In this document: in pieces, positions 48,315 to 56,707 of the stretch | Layout of the letters: each line of letters starts with the position of its first letter | Numbering within the stretch: position 1 is the first letter of the stretch | NCBI GenBank assembly: GCA_902500995.1 | Contig: CABVSR010000020.1 | Span: 20,226-84,225, forward strand | Length of the DNA stretch: 64,000 bases | Reading direction: 5' to 3' | From: an uncultured Nitrospira sp. | GTDB lineage: Bacteria; Nitrospirota; Nitrospiria; Nitrospirales; Nitrospiraceae | Position numbers and translations under genes: made by a program | The notes under the pieces: model-generated | The model's input: the letters and a program-made list of their open reading frames with translations, nothing else | What the model was told of the DNA's origin: nothing | The model's database searches: none

Positions 48315-49322
48315 TTAGACAACCCCCGCAATGGCCGGCATGGCCGCGCTCGACCGGGGACCCGCGATCGGTCCGCCGCCGAACTGCTGTAGACGTTCCC
48401 AGTCCAATTCCTGCACAGGCACGCCCAATCCCTTTTCCAGTTGCTGCCGCAGGCCGGGCCCCATTGCGTCATCGGCGACCAGCATGGTCTGGCTGATCGC
48501 TAATTCGGGCGTCTGTTGCTGGCAGGCGTAAATCGAGTCTGCGCACTCCTGCACAATCCGGTTGATGCCCAGCTGCTCCGACCCCGACGGCCAGGCCCCG
48601 CCCGATCCAATGCCACCCTGCAACTTGGAACGGAGAAACACCAAAGTGCCTTTGTGAAAAATCAGCGCCGTGACGCCGCCGTCCGTGGCATTCACCCACA
48701 AGAAATCGGCCGTCGAGCCGGTGGAACGCCAGACCCCGTGAGACCACAGATTGAACAGGCGTAAACTTGCCACATCCACTTCCTGCGGAATGAGGCCGGC
48801 GGCTTCGCACACGGCCTCGTACTGCGCCAACACGGTTTCCTGCACCACCACCGCCAGCACGGTGCAGGGACCATCGCCGGATACGCCCGGCTCGGACAAG
48901 ACCTGGGAGAAGACCTTCGCGCCGCTCAAGGACAGCAGCTGTTCCTGCCCCAATCGCCAGCGCACCAAGGCATCCCGCTCATCGGAACTCCAGGGAAGAT
49001 CCTGTAGGCGGACGACAGCCAGGCGCACCGCCAGGTCCGGCAAAATCACCGTCGCGGCGCGCGGCACGCCCGGGGTCGAAGAACGGCCTGGCGCCTGAGT
49101 CGTGGCCGAACCGGCAATCGCCCGGATATGAGATTCCAACTCATGCGGGGACACGACGTTCTGTTCCAACGGTGACAGCCGGAGGATGCCGTCTGGCAAG
49201 GCAGAGACGACGCACTGATACCGTGGTCGCCCGCGCCAGTTGCGATGCACCTCGGCCCAAGCCAGATCGCGCGCGCCGATTTTCAGGCAGTACTGCGGTC
49301 TACTGGTAATCCAATCCCACAT
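48315..49322 (-). CDS. PilM/MshI-like actin-fold assembly protein
   Basis: 335 aa with an actin-like fold pattern: YCLKIGARDLAWAEV at the start, TVILPDLAVRLAVVRLQDLP, RWRLGQEQLLSLS, then AVVVQETVLAQYEAVCEAAG and FLWVNATDGGVTALIFHKGT. This resembles PilM, MshI and the cytoplasmic half of GspL. It probably sits on the cytoplasmic face and joins PilN to the ATPase. It lies three bases from both the GspE-like gene and the PilN-like gene. Confidence 0.82.
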   Translation of the reverse strand: MWDWITSRPQYCLKIGARDLAWAEVHRNWRGRPRYQCVVSALPDGILRLSPLEQNVVSPHELESHIRAIAGSATTQAPGRSSTPGVPRAATVILPDLAVRLAVVRLQDLPWSSDERDALVRWRLGQEQLLSLSGAKVFSQVLSEPGVSGDGPCTVLAVVVQETVLAQYEAVCEAAGLIPQEVDVASLRLFNLWSHGVWRSTGSTADFLWVNATDGGVTALIFHKGTLVFLRSKLQGGIGSGGAWPSGSEQLGINRIVQECADSIYACQQQTPELAISQTMLVADDAMGPGLRQQLEKGLGVPVQELDWERLQQFGGGPIAGPRSSAAMPAIAGVV

Positions 49323-49325
49323 CGC

Positions 49326-51059
49326 CTATCGCTCTTCACTGAAGGTCACGCGGTTGATCTCACGTAGCGTCGTTTCTCCGGCCAGCACCTTCTTCACCGC
49401 CGACTGCCGCAAGGTGATCATGCCGTCGGTCACCGCGCGATACCGGATCTCCGATAATGCACGGTCGGCCAGAATCATCTCCTTGATCTCGTCCGTCAGA
49501 TCTAGAAACTCCGTGATGCATTTTCGGCCTCGATAACCCGTATCATGGCACTCGGAGCAGCCTTTCCCTTCATAAAACGGCGCGCTCTTGAATTCCTCAT
49601 AATCGAGGCCGGACTCTTCAGCCAGGGCTTGTTCGAGCGTGACTTGATGCCGGCAATCCGGGCAAATCACCCGGATCAACCGCTGCGCCAGCACGCAGGT
49701 CAACGCCGCCAGGAAATTATAGGAATCGATGCCCATCGAGGCGAACCGGCCGATCACGTCGAACACGTTGTTGGCGTGGACCGTGGTCAACACCAAATGG
49801 CCGGTGAGGGCCGATTGAATGGCGATCTGCGCGGTTTCCGCATCCCGGATTTCTCCGACCATGATCTTGTCCGGATCGTGGCGCAGGATGGACCGCAGCC
49901 CGCGGGCAAAGGTAAGTCCCTTTTTCTCATTCACCGGGATTTGCACAACGCCCGGCAGCTGATATTCGACCGGATCTTCGATGGTAATCAGTTTGTCTTC
50001 CTGAATGTTCATCTCGCTGATCGCGGCATAGAGAGTCGTCGTCTTCCCGCTTCCGGTCGGACCTGTCACGAGCACCATCCCATAGGGTCTCGTGATCGCG
50101 CGGCGGAATCGTTTGAGATCTTCCGGGTTAAACCCCAGCCGATCCAGCCGCAGAGTGGAGACGCCGGTGGTGATCGCCTCACGGTCCAAAATTCTGATGA
50201 CGACGGACTCGCCGAACACACTCGGGAGAATCGACACGCGAAAATCGACCGTCTTGCGGTCAAGGCGCATCCGGAAGCTTCCGTCCTGCGGCACCCGGCG
50301 CTCCGCAATGTCGAGGTCGGACATGACCTTGAGGCGGGAGACCAGCGGCGGATGCAGTTTGACATCCAGCGGGTCCATGGCCGAGACCAGAATGCCGTCC
50401 ACGCGAAATTTGACCGTGGTCGCGCGATCCGTCGCTTCAATATGAATATCACTCGCCCGCCGCTGCATGGCGCTTAACATGATCGTGTCGAGCAGTTTGA
50501 CGACGGGGCTCTGGTCTTCACCGAAATGGTCCACCGTCAGGACTTCTTCACCCCGTTCGTCTTCCTTGACCAGGACCGACCGGTACTCCGCTTCTAATTC
50601 GCGTAAAGCCTGACTCGATCCTTCGCTCCGTTCCAGCGCGGCCTGGATGGCATTCTTTGAACTCACCACATAGCGCAAGGGGCGATTGAGCAGGATCTCC
50701 AGCTCATCGAGCGCCAGCAGATTCTGCGGATCGGATATCGCGATGGTTAAGATACCCTCCTCGTCTTTCAGCGGCACAAACGGATGACGGCGCATCAGCT
50801 TGACGGAAATGGTGTGATAAAACTCCGAATCCACACGAAACCCGGTGAGCGCCTCATAGGGAAGGCCAAACTGGGCCGCCAAGGCCTGCGCCAGCTGCGT
50901 CTCTGAAATGGTGCCGTCTTCGACGAGCGTGGGTCCCAGCGCGGTGGTGCTGCCCCCGAGGCGGCCCACGATCTGATCGACCGTGCGGCGAGGCAGAATG
51001 CCTTCACGCACCAGCACATCGGCCAGCGACGGGCGAGTGAGATGACGTTGCATGGCCAT
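49326..51059 (-). CDS. gspE: GspE/PilB-type assembly ATPase
   Basis: About 577 aa from the ATG reading MAMQRHLTRPSLAD, which follows GGAG by nine bases. The N1 domain (about residues 10-150) precedes the motor. Walker A is VTGPTGSGKTTTLYA near residue 335; the Asp box follows in ITIEDPVEYQLPGVVQ; Walker B is IMVGEIRDAETAQIA. The tetracysteine zinc motif is complete: ICPDCRH near 470 and CSECHDTGYRGRKC near 500. It powers pseudopilus assembly, acting with GspF encoded just upstream. Confidence 0.95.
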   Translation of the reverse strand: MAMQRHLTRPSLADVLVREGILPRRTVDQIVGRLGGSTTALGPTLVEDGTISETQLAQALAAQFGLPYEALTGFRVDSEFYHTISVKLMRRHPFVPLKDEEGILTIAISDPQNLLALDELEILLNRPLRYVVSSKNAIQAALERSEGSSQALRELEAEYRSVLVKEDERGEEVLTVDHFGEDQSPVVKLLDTIMLSAMQRRASDIHIEATDRATTVKFRVDGILVSAMDPLDVKLHPPLVSRLKVMSDLDIAERRVPQDGSFRMRLDRKTVDFRVSILPSVFGESVVIRILDREAITTGVSTLRLDRLGFNPEDLKRFRRAITRPYGMVLVTGPTGSGKTTTLYAAISEMNIQEDKLITIEDPVEYQLPGVVQIPVNEKKGLTFARGLRSILRHDPDKIMVGEIRDAETAQIAIQSALTGHLVLTTVHANNVFDVIGRFASMGIDSYNFLAALTCVLAQRLIRVICPDCRHQVTLEQALAEESGLDYEEFKSAPFYEGKGCSECHDTGYRGRKCITEFLDLTDEIKEMILADRALSEIRYRAVTDGMITLRQSAVKKVLAGETTLREINRVTFSEER

Positions 51060-51122
51060 ACTACAATTCTCCAACCTTGCGGGCATAGGCAACAGCCGGC
51101 AGATGATGTCCACGCCGTCGCA

Positions 51123-52337
51123 TCATTGAATGGTTCCGGCCATCTGAAAAATAGGCAAGTACATGATGATGACAATGCCGCCGACGAGCAACCCCATGAC
51201 CAGCAACAAGACCGGCTCAATCCAGGTGGTCAACTGACTGAGCCGCACATCCAGGTCGCCCTCATAAAATTCAGCCACATCCCTGAGCATCGGCTCCAGC
51301 GAGCCGGTCTCCTCTCCCACCGACAGCATCTCGATCGCCAGCTTGGGCAGAATTTTGGGGCGCTCGATGGCCGCCGCCAGCGTACTGCCTTCGCGAATCT
51401 CGTTGACCGCGGACACCAACCCGCGCGACACAAAGCGGTTCGAGACCGCCCCTCGCGCGATTTCCAATGCTTCGACAATCGGGGTGCCTCCGGCCAGCAC
51501 CGTGGCGAGCGTACGCGTCAATTGAATCGTGTGATGCTCCACAAGAATGGTTCCGAGGAGGGGCAATCGCAACAGATTCCGGTCCACCGACAAGCGCCCG
51601 GCCGATGTTTGATACCAGCCGCGCCCCATGACGAGGGCGGCGATGAGGATGATGGCCACAGGAATCAATTGTGCCTCTCCCATGTGGATCACGGAGATGA
51701 GCAACCGCGTCGGCGTCGGCAAATTCGCGGACGATTCACCGTAGACAGAGATAAACGTCGGCATGACGTAACTCAGCAGGAATCCGACCACCGCAATGCC
51801 GACCACGACGAGAAACCCCGGATAGGCCAAGGCCTTCGTCACCTTCTGACGAAGGCTGATCATCAGTTTCAGATACGCAATGTAGCGCTGCAACACCTCC
51901 GCCAAATTGCCGGACTGCTCACCCGCGCGAATGGTGGCCAGATAGAGATCCGAAAAGTAGGTGGAATGCTTCCCCAAGGCCTCGGACGCCGAGGCCCCGC
52001 CCCGGATATCCTGGCGAACAGCCTTGAGCGCTTCTCGAAACGGCGCGCGCTGAGTGCGATCGATCAGGAGATCCCAGACCCGCAACACCGGCAGGCCCGC
52101 CTTGATCAAGGCCAGCAACTCCTGATTGAACACGAGAAAATCCTGGAGAGGCAGCTTCCCCCAGCGGCTCGAGGACAGGCCAGGCACGCCAAACCCCGCC
52201 CCGCTTCGCGACAGGCGGAAGACTAACAGTCCGTCAGCCTCGAGCTTGGTCCGGACCACATGCTCGTCATCGCCTTCGATGTGGCCTTCAAAGGTCGTCC
52301 CATCCGCGCGAGCCGCTCTATATGAAAAGACAGCCAT
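51123..52337 (-). CDS. gspF: GspF/PilC-type inner-membrane platform protein
   Basis: 404 aa with two GspF cytoplasmic domains (about residues 65-190 and 270-395) and three membrane helices (around 170-190, 220-240 and 375-395). Signatures: FNQELLALIKAGLPVLRVWD, TIRAGEQSGNLAEVLQRYI, the second-half LTRTLATVLAGGTPIVEALE, and LSVGEETGSLEPMLRDVAEF. It is the rotating platform for the ATPase. Length is standard. It lies upstream of gspE and after the LysM gene. Confidence 0.95.
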   Translation of the reverse strand: MAVFSYRAARADGTTFEGHIEGDDEHVVRTKLEADGLLVFRLSRSGAGFGVPGLSSSRWGKLPLQDFLVFNQELLALIKAGLPVLRVWDLLIDRTQRAPFREALKAVRQDIRGGASASEALGKHSTYFSDLYLATIRAGEQSGNLAEVLQRYIAYLKLMISLRQKVTKALAYPGFLVVVGIAVVGFLLSYVMPTFISVYGESSANLPTPTRLLISVIHMGEAQLIPVAIILIAALVMGRGWYQTSAGRLSVDRNLLRLPLLGTILVEHHTIQLTRTLATVLAGGTPIVEALEIARGAVSNRFVSRGLVSAVNEIREGSTLAAAIERPKILPKLAIEMLSVGEETGSLEPMLRDVAEFYEGDLDVRLSQLTTWIEPVLLLVMGLLVGGIVIIMYLPIFQMAGTIQ

Positions 52338-52379
52338 GAGTTCATTCGGCTCGGCGCATGAGGGGAGACTGGTCGACCT

Positions 52380-53207
52380 TCACTGACCCACGGTGCCGAG
52401 AACGGCCGGTTGCATCGCCGCCTGCTGCGGCCCCGACTCCGGCAATCGGAGCTTTCGGCCAGCCACGATACGGTTCCCTGACAAACCATTAAGTGAGCGG
52501 AGCGCTTCCAACTCCACCTTGTGCCGGCGCGCCAGCCGCCACAACGTGTCCCCGCCTTGCACCACGATCGTTCTCCCCGCTTCTTTTCCCTTCGGCAGCG
52601 GGGCAACAGGCACGACTGCCGGGAATACAGAGGAGTCCGCTGCGGCATCGCGATTGAAAGCGAAGGGCTGTGGGCTTAGGGTCTCCTGAAGTGCGGCCCC
52701 CTCTCCGGTGCCATCCTGTTTGGCGACGGCCGCCGGATCCAAGCTCTCGGAAGTAGAAGGGAGGCTCTTGCCACGCGAAGGTGCTGTCGCAGACGAATGC
52801 TTGGCCTGCCCGGTGGACGGCTGGAGCGCCTGAGCCACTCGTTCCCGTTCCTCGCGGGCCGAGGTCAGTTCTTCTCGCTGTAACTCGATGATTTGACGTG
52901 CCTCGGCCAATCGCCGTTCTGTTTCTCGCAGCATACCCTGAAGTTGGGCCCGCGCCACTTGCGCGTCGGCCAGTTCTTTTCTCCGTTCATCCAGCTCCAT
53001 GCGCAACTCAGCGGCCGTGCGCTGCGCGTCGCGAACCGCCACCTTCAGCGAGTCTGCCGCCACTTGCAGATCGGAGATGGCCGGCTCCTGATTGGGTGTC
53101 ACCTTCGCGCAAGCCACCCAGGACTCACAGACCAGCAATGCGGCCAACCAGCACCCCAACCGGAATCCGGCGCCCATCCGTCGCAGAAGAACCTGTGGCT
53201 GTCTCAT
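52380..53207 (-). CDS. LysM-domain protein with coiled coil, pilus-operon member
   Basis: About 275 aa from the ATG reading MRQPQVLLRRMG. That ATG is 11 bases after AAGG; the next ATG up is three codons away. A hydrophobic leader ends at ESWVACAKV, a possible lipidation Cys. Residues about 50-140 are a coiled coil (LRMELDERRKELADAQVARA). A single C-terminal LysM module (about 225-270: VVQGGDTLWRLARRHKVELE, NRIVAGRKLRLPES) should bind peptidoglycan. It may anchor the machine to the wall, a FimV-like role, which is inference. Confidence 0.85.
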   Translation of the reverse strand: MRQPQVLLRRMGAGFRLGCWLAALLVCESWVACAKVTPNQEPAISDLQVAADSLKVAVRDAQRTAAELRMELDERRKELADAQVARAQLQGMLRETERRLAEARQIIELQREELTSAREERERVAQALQPSTGQAKHSSATAPSRGKSLPSTSESLDPAAVAKQDGTGEGAALQETLSPQPFAFNRDAAADSSVFPAVVPVAPLPKGKEAGRTIVVQGGDTLWRLARRHKVELEALRSLNGLSGNRIVAGRKLRLPESGPQQAAMQPAVLGTVGQ

Positions 53208-53220
53208 GATGTTCATCGCC

Positions 53221-53628
53221 TTACCATTGATTGTAGGGCACCCCGTTGGTACCGACCAGTTCGGAACCTGAAAACACATCGACCATCCCGCCTTCGGTTT
53301 CATCAACCATTTCCTGCCACGAGGTGGTAACCCCGGTCAATGGATCGGTCGGGACCCTCCGCAGATAGCCAGTGGACACTAAGGCCTGGATACTCTCCGG
53401 ATACTTCCCCTTGTCGGCGCGGTGCTGATCGATCACATCGCGCAATGAAAACAGATCCTGGCGCAAGGCCCCTTCCTTCGCCTTGACGATCGCGGCATGG
53501 TACGACGGCACCGCCAAGGTGGCCAGAATCCCGACGATCGTCACCACAATCATCAACTCGATAATTGTAAATCCGTGCGATGCCGACGAGGCCCATGCGC
53601 GCCTACCACTCTCGGTATTTGGTGCCAT
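53221..53628 (-). CDS. GspG-like pseudopilin
   Basis: 135 aa. The prepilin signal is SHG/FTIIELMIVVTIVGILATL with Glu at +5. The C-terminal domain is compact: HRADKGKYPESIQALVSTGY, LRRVPTDPLTGVTTSWQEMV and a final GMVDVFSGSELVGTNG. Its 5' end overlaps the preceding pseudopilin gene by 26 bases. It is distinct from the GspG-like gene at 41.9 kb, which has the longer calcium-site C-terminus. Confidence 0.9.
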   Translation of the reverse strand: MAPNTESGRRAWASSASHGFTIIELMIVVTIVGILATLAVPSYHAAIVKAKEGALRQDLFSLRDVIDQHRADKGKYPESIQALVSTGYLRRVPTDPLTGVTTSWQEMVDETEGGMVDVFSGSELVGTNGVPYNQW

Positions 53629-54109
53629 CTAAGGCCAGTTCCTGACTCTGGGTCGTAACATCGTAAATGTCTTCTCCGCACCAGTCTTTGACGCTGGCGG
53701 GGTCGCGGTAGCAACGCAGGCGCCAATCGGCCGCTCCGGTCATCGGATCCAAGGGGATGGAACGCAGGTAGCGCCGGATCGTCGTGCCCCGCACCGTCGC
53801 TTGCTCGCCTGTCAGCTTGACTCCCAGCAAGGCATCGAGCGACTTCGGATATCCGTACGGGCCGGTGACGTCCTTGCAACTCAACCGGTTCTTCACGCAG
53901 GCCGGTCCCATGAGCGTGTCGCCCTCACGCGCCCATTCCAGGTGAAAGGCATCGATCGCCGCCCGAATCACCCTGAGATTCTGCCGGAGCTCGATCTCCT
54001 TCGTCCGTTTGGTGGAGACCTTGGTAAACGGCAGCGCGACCGAGGCAAGGATCGTGAGAATCGTCAGGGTCACGAGCAACTCAAGCAACGTCACGCCGGA
54101 CTGTTTCAC
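53603..54109 (-). CDS. Pseudopilin of the type II secretion/MSH type
   Basis: 168 aa starting at a GTG that overlaps the secretin stop (GTGA). The leader is very short: MKQSG/VTLLELLVTLTILTIL with Glu at +5. The rest includes KRTKEIELRQNLRVIRAAID, YGYPKSLDALLG and RRYLRSIPLDPMTGAADWRL. Four Cys residues (in PACVKNRLSC, LRCYRD and DWCGED) probably form disulfides in the periplasm. Start codon and coupling are clear. Confidence 0.88.
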   Translation of the reverse strand: MKQSGVTLLELLVTLTILTILASVALPFTKVSTKRTKEIELRQNLRVIRAAIDAFHLEWAREGDTLMGPACVKNRLSCKDVTGPYGYPKSLDALLGVKLTGEQATVRGTTIRRYLRSIPLDPMTGAADWRLRCYRDPASVKDWCGEDIYDVTTQSQELALDGTKYREW

Positions 54110-56484
54110 CGCACTCTCACCACTCCTGAAGCTTCACCGGATCCCTCCGGAATATCTTGTCCGGGATGTTTGGCCATCTGCAGCCGCACCGGCGACACGC
54201 CAGGGGATTTCGCAAGGAACGTCAATCGCAGCAGGCGGCCTTCGTCTTTGGTAGCGGTCGCGGAGCGGTGCAGTCGCAACTCGACAATGCCCTCCGCCAT
54301 CGATGAGGTCGCGGCGACCGGCGCTTTGCCGGCTTCGATTCCCAAGACTTCACCGAGGGTCGCATCGCGAAACTCGAGAATTTTCGGGTCAAACTCCAGC
54401 GTAAAGGTCTCCGTGTCAAAACCCTGAGCCTGAGTCGCCATGACATCCACGCGAATCTCTTTCTCCATCTGAACCGTGGCATCCGCCGGCTGCATGGCCA
54501 GGTGGAGTCGCGGCGAAGTCACATCTGAACTCGCCGGGCTCAATTTTGATTTCTTCGAGCCGTTTTTTTCGAGGGTCGTTCCAGGAACCGCCGGCACCGT
54601 GACCCGGGCCGAGATCGGCTTCGGTTGCATGGCAAATAAGGGCGTGGTCGCATACACGGATTCAGTGCCCGACCAAAACGCCTGCCCCTGCGGCCCTGGA
54701 ATTCGCAGCGAATTGACGATATGCGGAGTAATCGTCAGGATCACTTCCGTCGTGACCCGTTGGGTCTTGAAGGAGCTCAGCAGATTTCCCAGATACGGGA
54801 TATCGCCGATCCAGGGAATCGTCACCTTGGTGCGGCGATCCTCTTCTTGCAACAGACCACCCAGGATAATGGTTTCGCCATCGCGCACGTTCAGCATGGT
54901 CTCCGCCGAGCGGTTGCCGAACTTGAATTGCGTGATCGGCGGAGATTGCTGCAGCAGGACAGTATCCCCCAGGCGAATCACCTCGATCTTCATCTTCAAC
55001 GACAGCTCGTTCGCGAGGTGAATGTTCGGCTCCACCGTCAACTTCACACCGGTATCCCGGAATTCAATCGACGTGACGGTTGAGGTCGTCGGCACCGCGC
55101 CGGTAGCGGCCTGCCCCGGCAACACATTGGTGGTCGATAAGAGAATCGGCTGCTTGTCGCCGATGTTGACCTCGGCCTTTTTATTATTGAGCACTCGGAC
55201 TTTCGGGGCGGCGAGGGTTTTGGCGTCCGTGATCTGCTTGAAGAAATCCAACTGGATATTCGTGGGAACCTTGAACAGGTAACTGTCCTGTCCCAAACTG
55301 GCCAAATTGCGATAGGTAAATTGTTGCGCAATATCGCCGGCAATCGTCCCGGTGAACCCGGGAGGAACGAGCCCAGCCCCGATTTGTTTGGGATAATTGA
55401 GCCCGTACTGCTGATCGACCGTCCGGTTCACCTCCAGCACTTCCACATCGAACAACACCTCGGAATCTTCGCGGTCATTGGCCTGAATGATTTTTTCGGC
55501 CAGCTCCACCTTTTCCGGTTGATCGCGAATGACGATGGTATTCAGGGCCTCATTGCCATGGATATGCTTCACATCCAGCATGGATTTCAGGAGCGCCACC
55601 ATGTCCTTCGCCTTCGCCGACGACAGATAGAAGGTCCGGATCATCAAATCCTGATACTGTTCCTGCTTCTGCTTGGTGTTGGGGCTGATGATGAACAGCG
55701 TGGGGCCGGCTTTCTGCGCAAAAAGGCTATTGCTATTCAACACCAGCGACAGGGCCTCGTCGAACGGTTTTTCTTCCAACGAGACGGTGATAGGGTCGTT
55801 CCGCACATCTTTATCGAATACGAAATTGACGTGGGCCGCCTTGCCCAGCGCTTCGACGACTTCCTTGAGTCCGGCATTGCGGAACTGCAGCGTCACGGGC
55901 TGTTTCTGGCGATCGTCACGATCGGCCGCATGTTGTTCGGCAGACAGCCGGGCGACCCCTTCGAGAGCTTCCTTATAGGTGGGATCCAACTCGACCGCCC
56001 GCATATAGACGGTCATGGCCTCGGAGACCCGCCCCAATTGCGCCAGGCGTTCCGCCTCTCGATACCGGTCACGCGACTCTTTGAATCGCAATGCCTCGGT
56101 CAAGCCGGCTTCGTACTCCTTGCTCGTCGGCTCGATCGTGAGGGCGCGCTTGAACTCCTCCGCGGCCTGCTCGAATTGGCGATCCTTGAGCAGTTGGCGG
56201 CCGCGTTCATCATGGGCCGCTGCGGCGCGCTCCCGCGAGATACGATATTTATTCTGGAGCGAAGGCTCGAACGGATCATCTTTCAGTGCCTGCCGGTACG
56301 CGACACTGGCCTCTTCCCAATTTCCTGCCGCGAGATGCTGATCCCCGCGCTTGACATCGGGCGAGATGAAGGAGCCGCAGGCCGTGAGCGCCACACACCA
56401 AGCCCATGCGGCGACAGCCAGGGTCAACCGGCGAAGCCAATTACAGTGGATGTCAATGCGTGCGGAACGGAAGGGTGAACGCAT
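54106..56484 (-). CDS. gspD: GspD-type secretin with TPR start and C-terminal cohesin-like domain
   Basis: About 792 aa from the ATG reading MRSPFRSARIDIH. A TTG five codons up has a better-spaced GAGG and could be used. The leader ends at ALTACGSF, a lipobox. TPR-like repeats cover about 30-160. An STN/N0-type domain follows (NAGLKEVVEALGKAAHVNFV). Secretin signatures are IQANDREDSEVLFDVEVLEV, VGDKQPI-type, and GETIILGGLLQEEDRRTKVT. After about residue 680 a cohesin-like beta domain appears (TLEFDPKILEFRDATLGEVL). It heads the pilus-like operon. Confidence 0.92.
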   Translation of the reverse strand: MRSPFRSARIDIHCNWLRRLTLAVAAWAWCVALTACGSFISPDVKRGDQHLAAGNWEEASVAYRQALKDDPFEPSLQNKYRISRERAAAAHDERGRQLLKDRQFEQAAEEFKRALTIEPTSKEYEAGLTEALRFKESRDRYREAERLAQLGRVSEAMTVYMRAVELDPTYKEALEGVARLSAEQHAADRDDRQKQPVTLQFRNAGLKEVVEALGKAAHVNFVFDKDVRNDPITVSLEEKPFDEALSLVLNSNSLFAQKAGPTLFIISPNTKQKQEQYQDLMIRTFYLSSAKAKDMVALLKSMLDVKHIHGNEALNTIVIRDQPEKVELAEKIIQANDREDSEVLFDVEVLEVNRTVDQQYGLNYPKQIGAGLVPPGFTGTIAGDIAQQFTYRNLASLGQDSYLFKVPTNIQLDFFKQITDAKTLAAPKVRVLNNKKAEVNIGDKQPILLSTTNVLPGQAATGAVPTTSTVTSIEFRDTGVKLTVEPNIHLANELSLKMKIEVIRLGDTVLLQQSPPITQFKFGNRSAETMLNVRDGETIILGGLLQEEDRRTKVTIPWIGDIPYLGNLLSSFKTQRVTTEVILTITPHIVNSLRIPGPQGQAFWSGTESVYATTPLFAMQPKPISARVTVPAVPGTTLEKNGSKKSKLSPASSDVTSPRLHLAMQPADATVQMEKEIRVDVMATQAQGFDTETFTLEFDPKILEFRDATLGEVLGIEAGKAPVAATSSMAEGIVELRLHRSATATKDEGRLLRLTFLAKSPGVSPVRLQMAKHPGQDIPEGSGEASGVVRVR

Positions 56485-56577
56485 ACAGCTGATCAACAAG
56501 GTTACAACCTCTTTGGTATACCAAACTGACACATACGCCACAATCAGTTTCTCGCATCGGCGATGCCGCAGGCGATT

Positions 56578-56613
56578 CTCGTCTCATACCTGTTTCGGCA
56601 GGTATGAGACGAG
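56578..56613. terminator. Perfect 15-bp stem, 6-base loop hairpin
   Basis: CTCGTCTCATACCTG (56578-56592) and its exact reverse complement (56599-56613) enclose a 6-base loop, TTTCGG on the plus strand. It lies between the stop of the sugar dehydrogenase and the start of the secretin gene on the same strand. That position suits a terminator for the former. However, no T-run follows on the minus strand, so a structural or regulatory role is equally possible. Confidence 0.5.
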
Positions 56614-56707
56614 TCATTAGCGCTTGGGACTATTCAGCAGGGAGAAAAACTTGGGAGAGGGAATTATTCAGTCGGGCGCGGGATCTCTTCCAACCGGTCG
56701 ATACCGA

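Noticed and set aside
51042..52226. Plus-strand frame of 394 codons
   Set aside because: Antisense to gspF and rich in His/Gln/Arg, as expected of a shadow frame.
55321..56478. Plus-strand frame of 385 codons
   Set aside because: Antisense shadow of the secretin gene without a signal or domain.
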